Below are positions 63,939 to 64,000 of a DNA stretch of 64,000 bases, piece after piece. How positions within the stretch are numbered: position 1 is the stretch's first letter; every line of letters begins with the position of its first letter. The translations under genes and the position numbers were made by a program. Under the pieces are notes generated by a model, which worked only from the letters and a program-made list of their open reading frames with translations, searched no databases and was not told the DNA's origin. The DNA is from WGA-3G sp963664215 (GTDB lineage: Bacteria > Poribacteria > WGA-4E > WGA-3G). Location of the stretch: the NCBI GenBank assembly GCA_963664215.1, contig OY761015.1, one strand, 5' to 3'.

Positions 63939-64000
63939 ATGTTCCGTGTCTCCGTCTTTTTCATCACAACGCTACTCCTTTTCACCGCAATGTCTGTTAG
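63939..64000 (+). CDS. Start of another small exported protein of the RLLGK family (cut by window edge)
   Basis: ATG 63939 after AGAGGAAACTGT. The 20 visible residues (MFRVSVFFITTLLLFTAMSV) are a signal peptide nearly the same as that of the gene at 61111. The motif region lies beyond the window. Confidence 0.7.
   Translation, partial: MFRVSVFFITTLLLFTAMSV

Overview
The window looks like a chromosomal segment of an uncultured bacterium of the Candidatus Poribacteria type. The assignment is from memory and was not searched. It rests on the secreted giants ending in a PNPFNPETWIPY sorting tail, LRR modules that begin MPDPALR, abundant dockerin repeats on non-cellulolytic proteins, and planctomycete-style diheme cytochrome modules.

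Region 1 (1-9.6 kb, minus strand) is housekeeping. It holds the str operon rpsL-rpsG-fusA-tuf (tuf runs off the left edge), with a textbook promoter and a terminator-like leader hairpin. Behind it is a compact operon SMP30/gluconolactonase-dut-thyA-(winged-helix gene with a frame problem)-folA-ThuA-nagA, then tRNA-Arg(CCG) with its own promoter.

Region 2 (9.7-11.6 kb, plus) is a two-gene unit: a Ser/Arg-rich exported protein and a hypothetical cytoplasmic protein, closed by a strong terminator.

Region 3 (11.7-52 kb, plus) is the striking part. Three genes fuse an ECF sigma factor, a transmembrane helix and LRRs (two also carry a glycoside-hydrolase-like domain). They are interleaved with five giant (about 1350-1404 aa) exported proteins built as diheme cytochrome c, LRR, lectin-like domain, cohesin, dockerin and sorting tail, plus a secreted LRR-hydrolase-dockerin protein. 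The layout is roughly repeated [sigma-receptor / cytochrome-LRR] units. Three copies of a 1.9-kb two-gene element (DUF1670-like proteins, TCATATGACCC ends) sit directly after the stop codons of the cytochrome genes. The region ends with a 14-blade WD40-dockerin protein. I infer membrane-tethered sigma factors that sense extracellular or periplasmic ligands through LRRs and regulate nearby surface proteins, which could assemble through cohesin-dockerin contacts.

Region 4 (52-64 kb, plus) is a paralogue-rich island. It has two related small exported proteins (one split by an IS4/IS50-type element with a 10-bp target duplication). These are followed by repeated sets of a small two-helix protein carrying RL(L/I)GKxPEYV, a zinc-ribbon/DUF1493-like protein, a lipoprotein and a TPR protein. 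One set has collapsed by deletion, an IS982-family element lies between two paralogues, and two MITE-like elements are present. A further paralogue starts at the right edge.
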